A DNA stretch of 60,000 bases from Liolophura sinensis (Eukaryota > Mollusca > Polyplacophora > Chitonida > Chitonidae). The DNA lies in NCBI RefSeq assembly GCF_032854445.1, contig NC_088306.1, forward strand, positions 2,788,373 to 2,848,372, in the 5' to 3' direction. Under the pieces are notes generated by a model, which was not told where the DNA came from, ran no database searches, and saw nothing but the letters and a program-made list of their open reading frames with translations. The position numbers and the translations under genes were made by a program. Below are positions 22,701 through 29,400 of this stretch, one piece after another (within the stretch, counting starts at the first letter, position 1; each line of letters begins with the position of its first letter).

Positions 22701-24897
22701 CTCATCCCAAATCAGGAACGGTAATGATTTGTACTGCAGAGGTGGTCTCTCTTTCCCAATCCAGAACAGTAATAATTTGTACTGCAGAGCTGGTATCTCA
22801 TTCCCATCAGGAATAGTAATGATTTGCACTGCAGAGCTGGTATCTCTTCCCAATCAGGAACGGTAATGATTTGTACTGCAGAGCTGGTATCTCATTCCCA
22901 ATCAGGAATAGTAATGATTTGCACTGCAGAGCTGGTATCTCTTTCCCAATCAGGAATGGTAATGATTTGCACTGCAGAGCTGGTATCTCTTCCCCAATCA
23001 GGAATGGTAATGATTTGCACTGCAGAGCTGGTATCTCATTCCCAATCAGGAATAGTAATGATTTGCACTGCAGAGCTGGTATCTCTTTCCCAATCAGGAA
23101 CGGTAATGATTTGTACTGCAGAGCTGGTATCTCATTCCCAATCAGAACGGTAATGACTTGTACTGCAGTGCTGGTATCTCTTCCCCAATTGAAAAAAGTA
23201 ATGATTTGTATTGCACAGCTGGTATCTCTTCCCTAATCAAAAATGATAATGATCTGTTTACATGGTGACTTCACCATTAATCAGTAATTACTTCATTAGC
23301 TTGTAAAGAACACAAAAAAACACCCCCACCAGAAATCAAATCTCTCAACTTTGCATGTGTTTCTAGATTTCGAAAACTTTAAGCCCCTCTTTTACACACA
23401 AGAAAAGTTGTATATTTTAAAGGCACATGCTTTCTTTTCTGTAACTCTTACTTATTATTTACTGTCTCTTTCCTTGAATCCATTGATTCTGAACCTAAAA
23501 AAAGATGTCCTCTACCTTTAATAAAACTGATATTCAATCTTAGTGGAGATTTCAGGAAGAAAAACACATTTTTTTTTTGGCTCCTGCAAAGTTTTAACTT
23601 ACTGGCCAGAAGTTGTCTTTATTCAACTGCTGCTTCTTCTTTCCAGTGTCCTGGCATGTGTTCAGTTCAGTTTTCTTGGCATTACGGCTGTGAAGAGGCA
23701 CCAAACTGAAATAAAAAATACCAAGGATAAACTTGATGAAAATGAAAGTTACAAAGTAGTTTATTTATTATATTTTTTAGCTCCTGATGTTTGTGATCTC
23801 CTTCTACCACAATTAAACCAATACCATAATCTATTGTCTACACTGAAACATCACATGCAAAACACACAAACAACAGTACATTTATTTATTTGATTATTCC
23901 GCTGTTTCTTACGCCGTACTAAAGAATATTTCAATTATACCACAACAGGAAGCAACAGTACACAACAGACATGACAGAGACCAATTAATAAGAAGATTAA
24001 ATGAGTTTACCCTCTCTTGGCTTATGTTTCAAGTCCTGGCAGATCCATACTGAAAGAAAACAATGACAAAAATGGAAAAAACATCACAGTCCAAAAAACT
24101 AAAGGAAAAGAAAACATAATTATTCTGTTTTACATGTACTATGGATCGAGTTTCAACCTCATCATCAGCATCTTACTGACTTCAGATTTTACAGCAAATC
24201 CTTTCTTCGAGTGAATGTTAAGAAGAAACATCACAAAAATGGTAGGAATCCAGAGAAAATCCTATATTTGTTTCTGATTTGCTTGATAACTGCATTTTTT
24301 GGCTTTTGCATTTAACAGATAAATTGTATTCACATATTAGGCCTATTTGTAATAATTTATTTGTAATAAAAACTCTTCAATTGAAAAAAATAACATATCT
24401 TACCTCATCGCTGATGACAAGCGAATTATTGAACCCTTGCTTGACATTTGTAGCCGTGAGTTCATCCTGTACAAGAAAAAAACAGTTAAACCTTGTAATA
24501 GAGAGATTTGGACAATTTATTGACATAGATTATTGACACGTTGAAGCAAATACCATTGGTTTGTTAATTACTGTAATGTATCTATCATTTATTATTATCA
24601 TGCACATCAGAAAGGTAAAAGCGGGTTCGCTTGCTGAAAGAATATAAGCAGAAATAACTATATTGTGCGGCGAAATTTGGCGTCTCCATAATTTAGCTTG
24701 ATTCGATGAATAAACAACAACAACACAATATTTATTTAATATCTTCAAAGCAAGAAATTATGTTAAACATTAATCAAATGGCTTTAAATGAACTTTTCTC
24801 TCACCTCCTTTTGCTTTGGATCTTGGGGATAAACATCTGGCGGACCCAGTCGTGGTTTTTTCAAGAGCCGATGCTCTTGACTGGGGAAAGCCGCCAT
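1595..24897 (-). CDS. MED12: MED12, Mediator complex subunit 12 (5' part of gene, 21 to 22 exons, 3' end outside window)
   Basis: MED12 is the large scaffold of the CDK8 kinase module of Mediator; it activates CDK8-cyclin C and docks the module for transcriptional control in the nucleus. About 1,080 codons are present, read right to left, and match the animal protein in order. They start with MAAF and [17 protein letters not shown], continue with the CDK8-activating segment (KQGFNN), the MED12 domain ([14 protein letters not shown]), the [16 protein letters not shown] block, [68 protein letters not shown], and end with [20 protein letters not shown]. Intron phases join through all exons except around 24011-23705. 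The PQL and C-terminal glutamine-rich parts would lie left of base 1. The gene is transcribed away from ACOT9. Its introns are filled with private minisatellites, several of which copy its own splice sites. The family assignment is very secure; exon limits are by eye. Confidence 0.96.
2696..2806 (-). CDS. MED12: MED12 exon 21
   Basis: After GGTAACAG it reads [20 protein letters not shown] then [18 protein letters not shown], donor ACAG|GTGAGT, exit phase 2. Human: [20 protein letters not shown]. Confidence 0.94.
2850..3035. repeat. ~44-bp tandem array containing the exon 20 donor, 4 units
   Basis: On the minus strand each unit carries AACAGTGCCAG|GTAATG (one unit AACAGTTCCAG). The unit at 3023 is the real exon 20 end; three decoys follow downstream in the intron at roughly 2977, 2933 and 2889. 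Confidence 0.9.
3023..3153 (-). CDS. MED12: MED12 exon 20 (donor copied into a short array)
   Basis: Acceptor TTTTTTTCCAG; reads [20 protein letters not shown] ... [15 protein letters not shown], donor GCCAG|GTAATG, exit phase 2. Human: NKFGELFSDF and RWAPEFMIDTLENPA. The phase is consistent with both neighbours. Confidence 0.92.
3490..4482. repeat. ~40-bp tandem array copied from the exon 19 donor, ~25 units
   Basis: The minus-strand unit is GTACGTCATGTGTGCTACCT plus CACAGACTAGCTACATCAAG (40 to 43 bp). It carries the exon 19 end AGCTACATCAAG and a donor-like GTACGT or GTAAGT, plus an acceptor-like TACCTCACAG 15 to 18 bp upstream. Each unit therefore looks like a tiny exon with both splice sites. 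Confidence 0.95.
4483..4591 (-). CDS. MED12: MED12 exon 19 (donor copied into a minisatellite)
   Basis: After CTGCAG it reads [20 protein letters not shown] then [16 protein letters not shown], donor ATCAAG|GTAAGTC. Human: [20 protein letters not shown]. An internal CCTACAG could pass for an acceptor, but only the longer version keeps phase with exon 18. The terminal AGCTACATCAAG|GT is the seed of the ~40-bp array downstream. Confidence 0.95.
5095..5208 (-). mobile_element. tRNA-derived SINE, 3' part
   Basis: Starts atttatttatttgattggtg (reverse of the tail) and runs through the cagcattatggtgggag core; the tRNA-like head is missing. Confidence 0.8.
5225..5645. mobile_element. Inverted-repeat MITE, copy 1
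   Basis: The left arm (aaaggcattcaaacatttga, ctctgacgtcac) is mirrored by the right arm (gtgacgtcagag, caaatatttgaatgccttt), and the outer ends agtaggcatcactgatt / cttactgcat also pair loosely. About 420 bp with no coding capacity. A second copy lies at 8068-8525. Confidence 0.8.
5679..5842 (-). CDS. MED12: MED12 exon 18
   Basis: Acceptor CTTCATTTCAG; reads [20 protein letters not shown] then [20 protein letters not shown] and [14 protein letters not shown], donor GAGAA|GTGAGT, exit phase 2. Human: [20 protein letters not shown]. Confidence 0.95.
5874..6165. repeat. ~32-bp tandem repeat, ~9 copies
   Basis: Unit ggtaactatcattacacgtg tatttactagct with some divergence, just upstream (in transcript sense) of the MED12 exon 18 acceptor but not derived from it. 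Confidence 0.85.
6414..6661 (-). mobile_element. tRNA-derived SINE, near full length
   Basis: Reverse orientation from a gatttgattggtg tail to a ggccacggaggccccc head. A and B box remnants are present (B box reads GAGTTCAAGTCC on the minus strand). Older than the copy at 52984. Confidence 0.9.
6931..7484 (-). CDS. MED12: MED12 exon 17 (LCEWAV-domain region, largest exon)
   Basis: 184 codons after CTTTCGTTAG. A basic/proline-rich start precedes [20 protein letters not shown] and [20 protein letters not shown], a Lys-rich insert (KEKKKKDKD), then [20 protein letters not shown] and [20 protein letters not shown], ending CAG|GTAAGT in phase 0. It is highly similar to human [20 protein letters not shown] and [20 protein letters not shown]. 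Confidence 0.97.
7733..7815. repeat. Perfect 20-bp inverted repeat hairpin
   Basis: ctggaaaaatgtttcctcca at 7733-7752 is the exact reverse complement of 7796-7815, and the flanking ataataat / attattat also pair. Lies in a MED12 intron. Confidence 0.9.
8068..8525. mobile_element. Inverted-repeat MITE, copy 2
   Basis: Same element as at 5225-5645 in the same order: gtaggcatcagtaa, ttaaaggcattcaaacaatt, gtgacgtcagagctcc, atttgaatgcctttcaac, gtctgtatgatgatccttact. Confidence 0.8.
8802..8985. repeat. 6/12-bp periodic repeat (gacacca acgca type)
   Basis: Imprecise tandem of gacaccaacgca / gacaccaacaca. It is open in several frames on both strands (Asp-Thr-Asn-Ala repeats), which is a composition effect. 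Confidence 0.85.
9179..9287 (-). CDS. MED12: MED12 exon 16
   Basis: Reads [20 protein letters not shown] then [16 protein letters not shown], donor CTG|GTGAGT, exit phase 1. Only MDI and the acidic, Ser-rich nature recall the human region (SMDIDPSSSVLFED), so the support is mainly phase continuity and position. Confidence 0.85.
9480..9715 (-). mobile_element. Second SINE family, tRNA-like head and partial body
   Basis: On the minus strand an A-box-like GTGGCTTAACGGTCTGAG and a B-box-like GTGATCAAACCTGGG are followed by a body (cgaggcagc...aacaagtacc reversed) shared with 34855-35220. An aatcaaataaataaat tail fragment at 9695-9712 may be another element. Confidence 0.6.
9752..9963 (-). CDS. 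MED12: MED12 exon 15
   Basis: Contains [20 protein letters not shown] then [11 protein letters not shown], matching human [20 protein letters not shown]; a variable acidic tail follows, ending GTAATG|GTACG in phase 0. The acceptor GTTTAACAG lies in a run of aaac repeats. Confidence 0.95.
10012..10110. repeat. 13-bp tandem repeat, ~7 copies
   Basis: Unit aatgtaactgaat, nearly perfect, in the MED12 intron upstream of exon 15. Confidence 0.9.
10194..10446 (+). mobile_element. tRNA-derived SINE, full length
   Basis: ggggcctccgtggctcagct head with A box, B box gagttcaagtcc, core, and a caaatcaaat tail. Moderately diverged. Confidence 0.9.
10642..10768 (-). CDS. MED12: MED12 exon 14
   Basis: Acceptor TCATTTGTAG; acidic stretch [19 protein letters not shown], then [19 protein letters not shown], donor TTAG|GTTTGT, exit phase 1. 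Human: PIFQDVLLQFLDTQAPML. Confidence 0.92.
11321..11452 (-). CDS. MED12: MED12 exon 13
   Basis: 44 codons [20 protein letters not shown] then [20 protein letters not shown], between GTTAACAG and GTGAGG. It matches human [20 protein letters not shown] and MVVAKLLEKRQAE. The acceptor tract is weak. Confidence 0.92.
12173..12312 (-). CDS. MED12: MED12 exon 12 (its acceptor is copied into a minisatellite)
   Basis: Acceptor CCCTTGTTTCAG|GC; reads [20 protein letters not shown] then [19 protein letters not shown], ending GAG|GTGAAG in phase 0. Human: [20 protein letters not shown]. The acceptor with the first ~11 bases of the exon recurs about 31 times upstream. Confidence 0.95.
12313..15366. repeat. 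97-98-bp tandem array copied from the MED12 exon 12 acceptor, ~31 decoy units
   Basis: On the minus strand each unit carries TTTGCCCTTGTTTCAG|G plus CTTTACAATAAG, i.e. the polypyrimidine tract, AG and a near copy of the first bases of exon 12 (real: GCTTTACCATCAG). Units are highly similar, with variants recurring every three units (for example gcaaatgcagaggatgaag at ~13690 and ~13985). The real acceptor at 12312/12313 is the last member of the row. Confidence 0.97.
15386..16092. repeat. 43/45-bp tandem array copied from the MED12 exon 11 donor, ~15 decoy units
   Basis: On the minus strand each unit reads AAATGTCAACAGTCTACCAC then AG|GTATGTGTGTCAG, the last ~22 bases of exon 11 plus its donor. 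The units abut the acceptor array, so the intron is almost entirely splice-site repeats. Using a decoy one 45-bp unit downstream would add 15 stop-free codons. Confidence 0.97.
16093..16192 (-). CDS. MED12: MED12 exon 11 (its 3' end is copied into a minisatellite)
   Basis: 33 codons [20 protein letters not shown] then [13 protein letters not shown], donor ACCACAG|GTATGTGTG, exit phase 1. Human: [21 protein letters not shown] and RWSFDKCQEATAG. The last ~22 bases of this exon and its donor recur about 15 times in the adjoining array. Confidence 0.95.
16771..17047 (-). CDS. MED12: MED12 exon 10
   Basis: 92 codons after CCCACAG. It contains [20 protein letters not shown] (human [20 protein letters not shown]) and [20 protein letters not shown], ending at CAACAG|GTGGGA in phase 0. 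It enters with one base that completes the codon left by exon 9. Confidence 0.95.
17559..17695 (-). CDS. MED12: MED12 exon 9
   Basis: Acceptor CTCATTTCAG; reads [20 protein letters not shown] then KKLAQL and a Ser/Pro-rich tail; donor GG|GTAAGG, exit phase 2. The motif LSRRLAYYC is diagnostic of MED12. Confidence 0.94.
18126..18712. repeat. 33-bp tandem repeat, ~18 copies
   Basis: Unit gtttactggaaaatcatgtg aaagttctatgtg. Because 33 is a multiple of 3, both strands stay open for ~200 to 250 codons, but no splice sites or conservation support a protein. The minus strand holds TTTTCCAG, an acceptor-like string, in many units. Confidence 0.92.
18771..18884 (-). CDS. MED12: MED12 exon 8
   Basis: 38 codons [20 protein letters not shown] ... 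[10 protein letters not shown] after TTTTTCAG and before GTGAGT, phase 0 to 0. It matches human [20 protein letters not shown]. Confidence 0.95.
19092..19215 (-). mobile_element. tRNA-derived SINE, 3' fragment
   Basis: tttacttgattgacatttt, catt...ggcggccaacat and ccgcaggttgctggcagg match the SINE core in reverse; heavily diverged. Confidence 0.75.
19893..20077 (-). CDS. MED12: MED12 exon 7
   Basis: Acceptor GTCTTGCAG; reads [20 protein letters not shown], then a variable Gly/Gln/Pro stretch, then [19 protein letters not shown] before GAG|GTAAG. It corresponds to human EWTQIITKYLWEQLQKM and IRQWDYTEKLAMFMF. Confidence 0.94.
20525..21000. repeat. 37-39-bp tandem repeat, ~13 copies
   Basis: Unit cttgacctggctcactgtca gtgtgactatcaaagcc in a MED12 intron. 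All frames are repetitive; no gene. Confidence 0.92.
21040..21378. repeat. 48-bp tandem repeat, ~7 copies
   Basis: Unit gaggtttgtgaggaacttgt acgtaccaaagggcagtggt ttattctg, next to the previous array. Confidence 0.9.
21537..21696 (-). CDS. MED12: MED12 exon 6
   Basis: Begins [20 protein letters not shown] and runs through [20 protein letters not shown] to DQSV, donor GG|GTAAGA, exit phase 1. It matches human [20 protein letters not shown] and MRAAWLIKMTCAYYAA. Confidence 0.95.
22019..22099 (-). CDS. MED12: MED12 exon 5
   Basis: 27 codons, [20 protein letters not shown] then LSQLGKK, between GTGTTATTAG and GTAAGA; phase 0 to 0. It corresponds to human [20 protein letters not shown], the core of the MED12 domain. 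Confidence 0.95.
22195..23245. repeat. ~47-bp tandem repeat, ~22 copies
   Basis: Unit aatggtaatgatttgtactg cagagctggtatctcttccc caatcagg. The minus strand contains CTCTGCAG in every unit, acceptor-like but not matching exon 5. Confidence 0.93.
23603..23705 (-). CDS. MED12: MED12 exon 4
   Basis: Acceptor TTTTTTATTTCAG, then one base completing a codon and 34 codons ending [16 protein letters not shown], donor CCA|GTAAGT. It matches the human segment DTGRRKPQVNQKDNFW. The entry phase (2) does not fit the phase-0 exit of exon 2, so an exon of length 3n+2 must lie between, or an indel is present. The antisense frame is also open here but is not a gene. Confidence 0.85.
23880..23950 (-). mobile_element. 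SINE 3' tail fragment
   Basis: tttatttatttgattattcc, then acgccgtactaaagaatatttc; truncated after ~70 bp. Confidence 0.7.
24011..24049 (-). CDS. MED12: Possible MED12 short exon with broken frame
   Basis: After a good acceptor (TTTCTTTCAG) the phase-0 reading starts YGSAR, as expected from the human continuation DEHGSAK, but a TGA follows six codons later. Reading on in a shifted frame gives DLKHKPRE before GG|GTAAAC. As it stands it does not join in frame with the next exon. It may contain a base-level assembly indel, or the real exon may be elsewhere. Confidence 0.4.
24404..24466 (-). CDS. MED12: MED12 exon 2 (CDK8-activating segment)
   Basis: 21 codons, [14 protein letters not shown] plus seven more, between CTGTACAG and GTAAGA, phase 0 at both ends. 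This is the segment that contacts cyclin C and activates CDK8. The residues equivalent to human L36, Q43 and G44, hot spots in uterine leiomyoma, are all present. Confidence 0.95.
24805..24897 (-). CDS. MED12: MED12 exon 1 (start codon)
   Basis: 31 codons from ATG at 24897, beginning [18 protein letters not shown] and ending DPKQKE, followed by donor GAG|GTGAGA. The motif [17 protein letters not shown] is nearly invariant in animal MED12. The exon ends in phase 0 after the glutamate equivalent to human E33, the CDK8-activating residue, the same place as the human exon 1/2 boundary. Confidence 0.95.
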
Positions 24898-25607
24898 CTT
24901 TCCTCTTTTTGTTCGGCGACCGGATTCAGGGAGAGCCTAGCGGACCGATCTTGTGATCTGCAGGAACCAGTTGTATGCAGTGGATGCTGCAATGATGAAA
25001 CCTAAACTTAGGAAAGCAGTATTTATTTTTCTTTCAAGCAAAAACTGTATGAACAAATTTTCTTATTTTCCCTCATCAAAAAATCAATGTTTAATCATGG
25101 GTTGCGTCCCTTGTGTAGCTAGCTCTTCTGTGTGTTGTTTCTTCAGCAACTTACAGCATCTCGTTTCGCCCAGTAGTTCACCCATCAAAAACTTTGCGGA
25201 ACGGGTAAGCAAATAGCGAATTACATATTTGGCGTTCTTTATTTCTGCACGATGAGCATTTCATTGACTCTAGAAGAGCATAAAGTACTTGAAAGTAAAT
25301 TGCATAAAATAAGATCCATTTAGAGGGATCCGCAGATATTATTATTATTTTTTTTTTTGGAAATGAAGTTTTTAAAATTTGACAGGAATGTCTTCAATGA
25401 CCCCTAAGTTATGTCAGGGTCAAAACTTTCTTTTAATTTTATTTTAATTTAGGCAAACGCCATTTCAGTCCATGAATAACCCTGCAAAATGTGAACAATT
25501 TGATCTTGTGAACAATTTTTATTTGAATGATAATCTCTGAATTAAAGCTGGGACAGGAAAGGCGCCGAGCATTGATACGAATGATAAGACCACGTGGAGT
25601 ATTTATT

Positions 25608-25811
25608 GGGGTCCGCCAGCCCTGTACAAAGGGAAGCAAATTTTGTAACTGATAAAACAGCAGTGCCCTCTACCTACTTAAATAACAATACCACTGACTT
25701 CAATACCAACACCTTTAATCATGAATAATAAAAGCTGACATTGTTATTCAAATAGATAAAGGCACTGCTTCCCTTTGATTTGCTTCCCTTTGTAGAAGGC
25801 TGGCGAACCCC
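25608..25811. mobile_element. Short inverted-repeat element (MITE-like)
   Basis: ggggtccgccagccctgtac with aaagggaagcaaatt on the left mirrors aatttgcttccctttgt-like sequence and gaaggctggcgaacccc on the right. About 204 bp, between the MED12 and ACOT9 starts. Confidence 0.75.
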
Positions 25812-25916
25812 GAATTCAGTTTCATCAATTTTAATTTATTTATTTCGTTTTAGTGTAGTTATTTTGTGGCTGTGTGATGTGTAATTCATTTCATTTAAAA
25901 GTGAACATATGTTGAT

Positions 25917-26112
25917 GACGGAGGCCAACATGGTCGAGAGGGCTTGCACGCCAGCGTGGCGCAGTGACCCAGGAACCTCTCACCAAAGCGGTCAGGTTGT
26001 GAGTTCAAGTCCACCTCATGCTGGCTTCGTCTCCCGCTGTACATATCTGTCAGCAACCTACAGATAATGCTGGTTGCCATCATATAAGTGAAATATTCTT
26101 GAGTACGGTGTT
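25917..26112 (+). mobile_element. tRNA-derived SINE, internally deleted
   Basis: gacggaggccaacatggtcg head (altered), B box gtgagttcaagtcc, shortened core, and gtgaaatattcttgagtacg near the end. Confidence 0.8.
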
Positions 26113-26210
26113 GAAGTCACAAAGCTCTATTTTTGGTTCGGTTAGGCAACTACTGATCTTCTTTTCAGCACTTCTCCACGTTGGAGAGATTACTCTGTTG
26201 AGCTGAATAT

Positions 26211-26220
26211 TATATATATA

Positions 26221-26258
<38 letters not shown>
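26211..26258. repeat. AT dinucleotide microsatellite
   Basis: Runs of tata with one interruption, upstream of ACOT9. Confidence 0.95.
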
Positions 26259-26260
<2 letters not shown>

Positions 26261-26347
26261 ATTCACTGAGCAGTTCCCTTTGTTTAGATTTATGAATGTA
26301 CACTTGTGTCTTTTTTTCACTCAATCCTCGTGAAACACACAGCAAGG

Positions 26348-26483
26348 ATGTTGACAGTGATCAGACCCCAGATCTGCCAGACTTGTGGGCATGTGTATAA
26401 GGTGTTGCCATGGATACGGAAGCTGTCATCAGCAGCAGCCAGTAGTGCTGAAGGGCTAGAACCGCGATTAGGGATACATGAGG
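26348..26483 (+). CDS. ACOT9: ACOT9 exon 1 (presequence)
   Basis: 45 codons starting MLTVIRPQICQTCGHVYK and ending at CATGAGG|GTAAGT, phase 1. The basic, acid-poor start fits mitochondrial import. The final GIHE and the first codons of exon 2 (VREK) parallel human HIHEVRDK, which supports the junction. Confidence 0.85.
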
Positions 26484-29400
26484 GTAAGTTTACATACATG
26501 TATATGTACATGTAGCCAGACAGTGGTAGATCAGTGGTGTGACAGTATCCATGAAAAAAGACACCTGTAGGTATAAAATAAGATGAATAGGTTTTCCAAA
26601 AAATTTAAAATTTGTCTTTTCCAAAAGTGAAAATGGAAAAGCTTTAGGTTTCACAGTTTTCATTTACATGTAATCCCCCCCCCCCCCCCACCATAAAAAA
26701 TAATTGAATGAAAATTGGGAAAACATAAAGATTTTCTGAACATGAATGCTTCATTTATTGAAGTACATGAAGTAAGGACAGTGACAAATCTCTGGATCTA
26801 TTAACCTAGGGAACAAGTTAACTTATGTCGAAAGTGTAGACCAGAACCAGCTTAAGTCAAAATTTGAAATACGATCTCAAGGCTTATGTTGGGGTTTTAG
26901 AAATTAAAACTTTGTGTGCCTCATCAATATGATTTAAGATAAATGTGTCAAAATTTCAAAATCCATTACAAAAAAAACTATGCATCGTAAAGAGTTTTAA
27001 ATTTTGACTGAAGTCAGAAAGGACTGTTTGGAATGGGCTTCTGATGATATATGCTATGTCTCCCTCCAGCATGTCCAGGCTTCACCATGTTTCTTACACT
27101 GCACATGGTGTTACATGAAAGTTACCATATGCCTATTTTCAGTCCTCATTGAATTGACAAAGCAGAATGCAGGGTGTAGTGATGGCTTAAATAAATAAAT
27201 TCCTTTCTGCAAAATTATTAACTTGAGGATTTATATGGTTTGTAGGACTGTTTGGTGCAATTAATTGAACTTGGTCTCCTGTATTTATGTTTATCAAACA
27301 GATGTATATACCTTTTGCATACTTTAATCTATAAGCGTGTTCTTAATTTTTAGTGCGAGAGAAAATGAAGGATTTGGTCGGAGCGCAGAAATTGTACAGG
27401 TATAATTGTTTGTTTTAATAATGTCATCTTTTCTCAAGTAAAAAAAGAAAGGTAAAAGGAGTTAAGAGCAACGATAAACAAAACCTTTTGGTGACTTTTA
27501 ACAGATGGAATTAGACCTAGAAATGCACATTGACAACCCAATTCTGATACTGTGTATAACCACAGAATGAAATTACATCTTGAGATGTCAGGACATAAAT
27601 TGAGATTTAAAAAAAAAAGGAAATAAAAGATAATATCCTGAATACATACAATTCTTTTCTGAAACTGTGTTGTGTTCACCTAAGTTCTGTGAGGGCCTAG
27701 TAGGCTTTGGACATATATAAAACAAATTTTAGAAGTATGTAAATAAGTCAGTTGTCATGGAAACCCTGTCATCGATACCTGTAGCTGTTTATTTTTTCTT
27801 GAAGGTAGGATTATTGTGATTATTCTGCTGAGAAGTGTAAGCTTTAGCACCAATAGGTATGTTTTATGACCATTATTTGCCCCTGTAAAGAATGCACGTC
27901 TTTGTGCGAATGTTCACAGGGCTATTACAGATATTTGTTACATTGTTTTTTTTCGTTTCCAGTGTGGGCACGTATGACCGATCAGATGCGGCGTCAACGT
28001 TACCCAAGGACCAGTCAGAGCTTCGTGAGCGTGGCATGAAGGAAAGTTATCAGGAGGCCATCATCCCACTGACTGATGATGTCATTAAGGAGAAGTACAT
28101 CAATTTCTACAAGGGCATTCGGTTTGGCAGGATCCTGGAGGATTTGGACACATTTGCAGGTAAGGAGAAGTACCTGAACTTATACAAGGATATCAGGTTT
28201 GGCAGGATCCTGGAGGATTTGGACACATTTGCAGGTAAGGAGAAGTACCTGAACTTATACAAGGATATCAGGTTTGGCAGGATCCTGGAGGATTTGGACA
28301 CATTTGCAGGTAAGGAGAAGTACCTGAACTTATACAAGGATATCAGGTTTGGCAGGATCCTGGAGGATTTGGACACATTTGTAGGTAAGGAGAAGGCTTG
28401 TGTTTGGATGTGTAAAGGTTGGTATCATGAAGATGAAAATGTGGTTTCACCATCTCGTTTGAACGCATGTTGTACAATACCTCCAATCATGCATGGCCTG
28501 CCACAACAAGACAGAGTGTATGCACACACCTAATGACTCCTTGTCGTCACATGACTAAAAAAAAACTTGTTAAGTATGACATCATAAACCAAGCATACAT
28601 ACGCACTGGAAGTACATGCCCCTCTGGATCCAAAATTCTGGGAATGTTATTTATGTTATTTCTGTTGAGTTGCCACACAAACTGTTAACATGGATGTACA
28701 TATTGGAGAATTTCATAAGCGTTATTTGTATATGTTTGTGTCAGAAATAATATACCTGCCTATTTTTATTTACACAGAGATCATCTTCCTTTTACTTTCA
28801 GTTTGGATTGGCTATTCCCATAACCGTGACCCAGCTAAAGGCTCTGATCAGAAATCGAATCTAAGCATTGTCACTGCTTTTGTGGACACAATAGGTAAAT
28901 CTCTGTCTGATACGGCAGTTCCAAGTTTTCTTTTTTTTTTTTTTTTTTTTTTTTTGATTTGTGTTTTACGCCGTACTCAAGAATATATCACTTATATGAC
29001 AGCGGCCAGCATTATGGTGGGTGGAAACCGGGCAGAGCCCGGGGGAAACTCACGATCATCCGCAGGTTGTTGTCAGACCTTCCCACGTACGGTCCAATTT
29101 TTAACATTACAACACAGTGGTGTAACCATTAACATGGTCAGGTATATACAATATTGAAAATTATCCAAAAAAAGATGAAATTATTCTGTTACAAAACCAA
29201 TCTATAATTGAAAATACTTAAATTTTGTTGAAAGGTTTTCATTACATAATTTTTAGTGAGAATTTGTACAGTGTAATATTTTATTTGTCAATATTATATC
29301 CCATATGGCATTAGTGAGAGTTTGTAATACTTCATTTTTCAATATTATATCCCATATGGCATTAGTGAGAGTTTGTAATACTTCATTTTTCAGTGTTATA

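Larger units (their letters stand above)
24898..26347. promoter_or_regulatory. Head-to-head intergenic region between MED12 and ACOT9
   Basis: 1.45 kb separates the two divergent start codons, so it must hold both promoters and 5' UTRs. I see no convincing TATA box next to either start. It contains an inverted-repeat element (25608-25811), a SINE copy (25917-26112) and an AT microsatellite (26211-26258). Confidence 0.5.

Noticed and set aside
22136-23236. Open frames with [16 protein letters not shown] repeats
   Set aside because: Reading of the ~47-bp array in all frames.
23543-23893. Plus-strand 116-codon frame
   Set aside because: Antisense to MED12 exon 4 and flanking intron.
28690-29157. 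Plus-strand 155-codon frame
   Set aside because: Runs through ACOT9 exon 4, a T tract and a SINE; not a separate gene.
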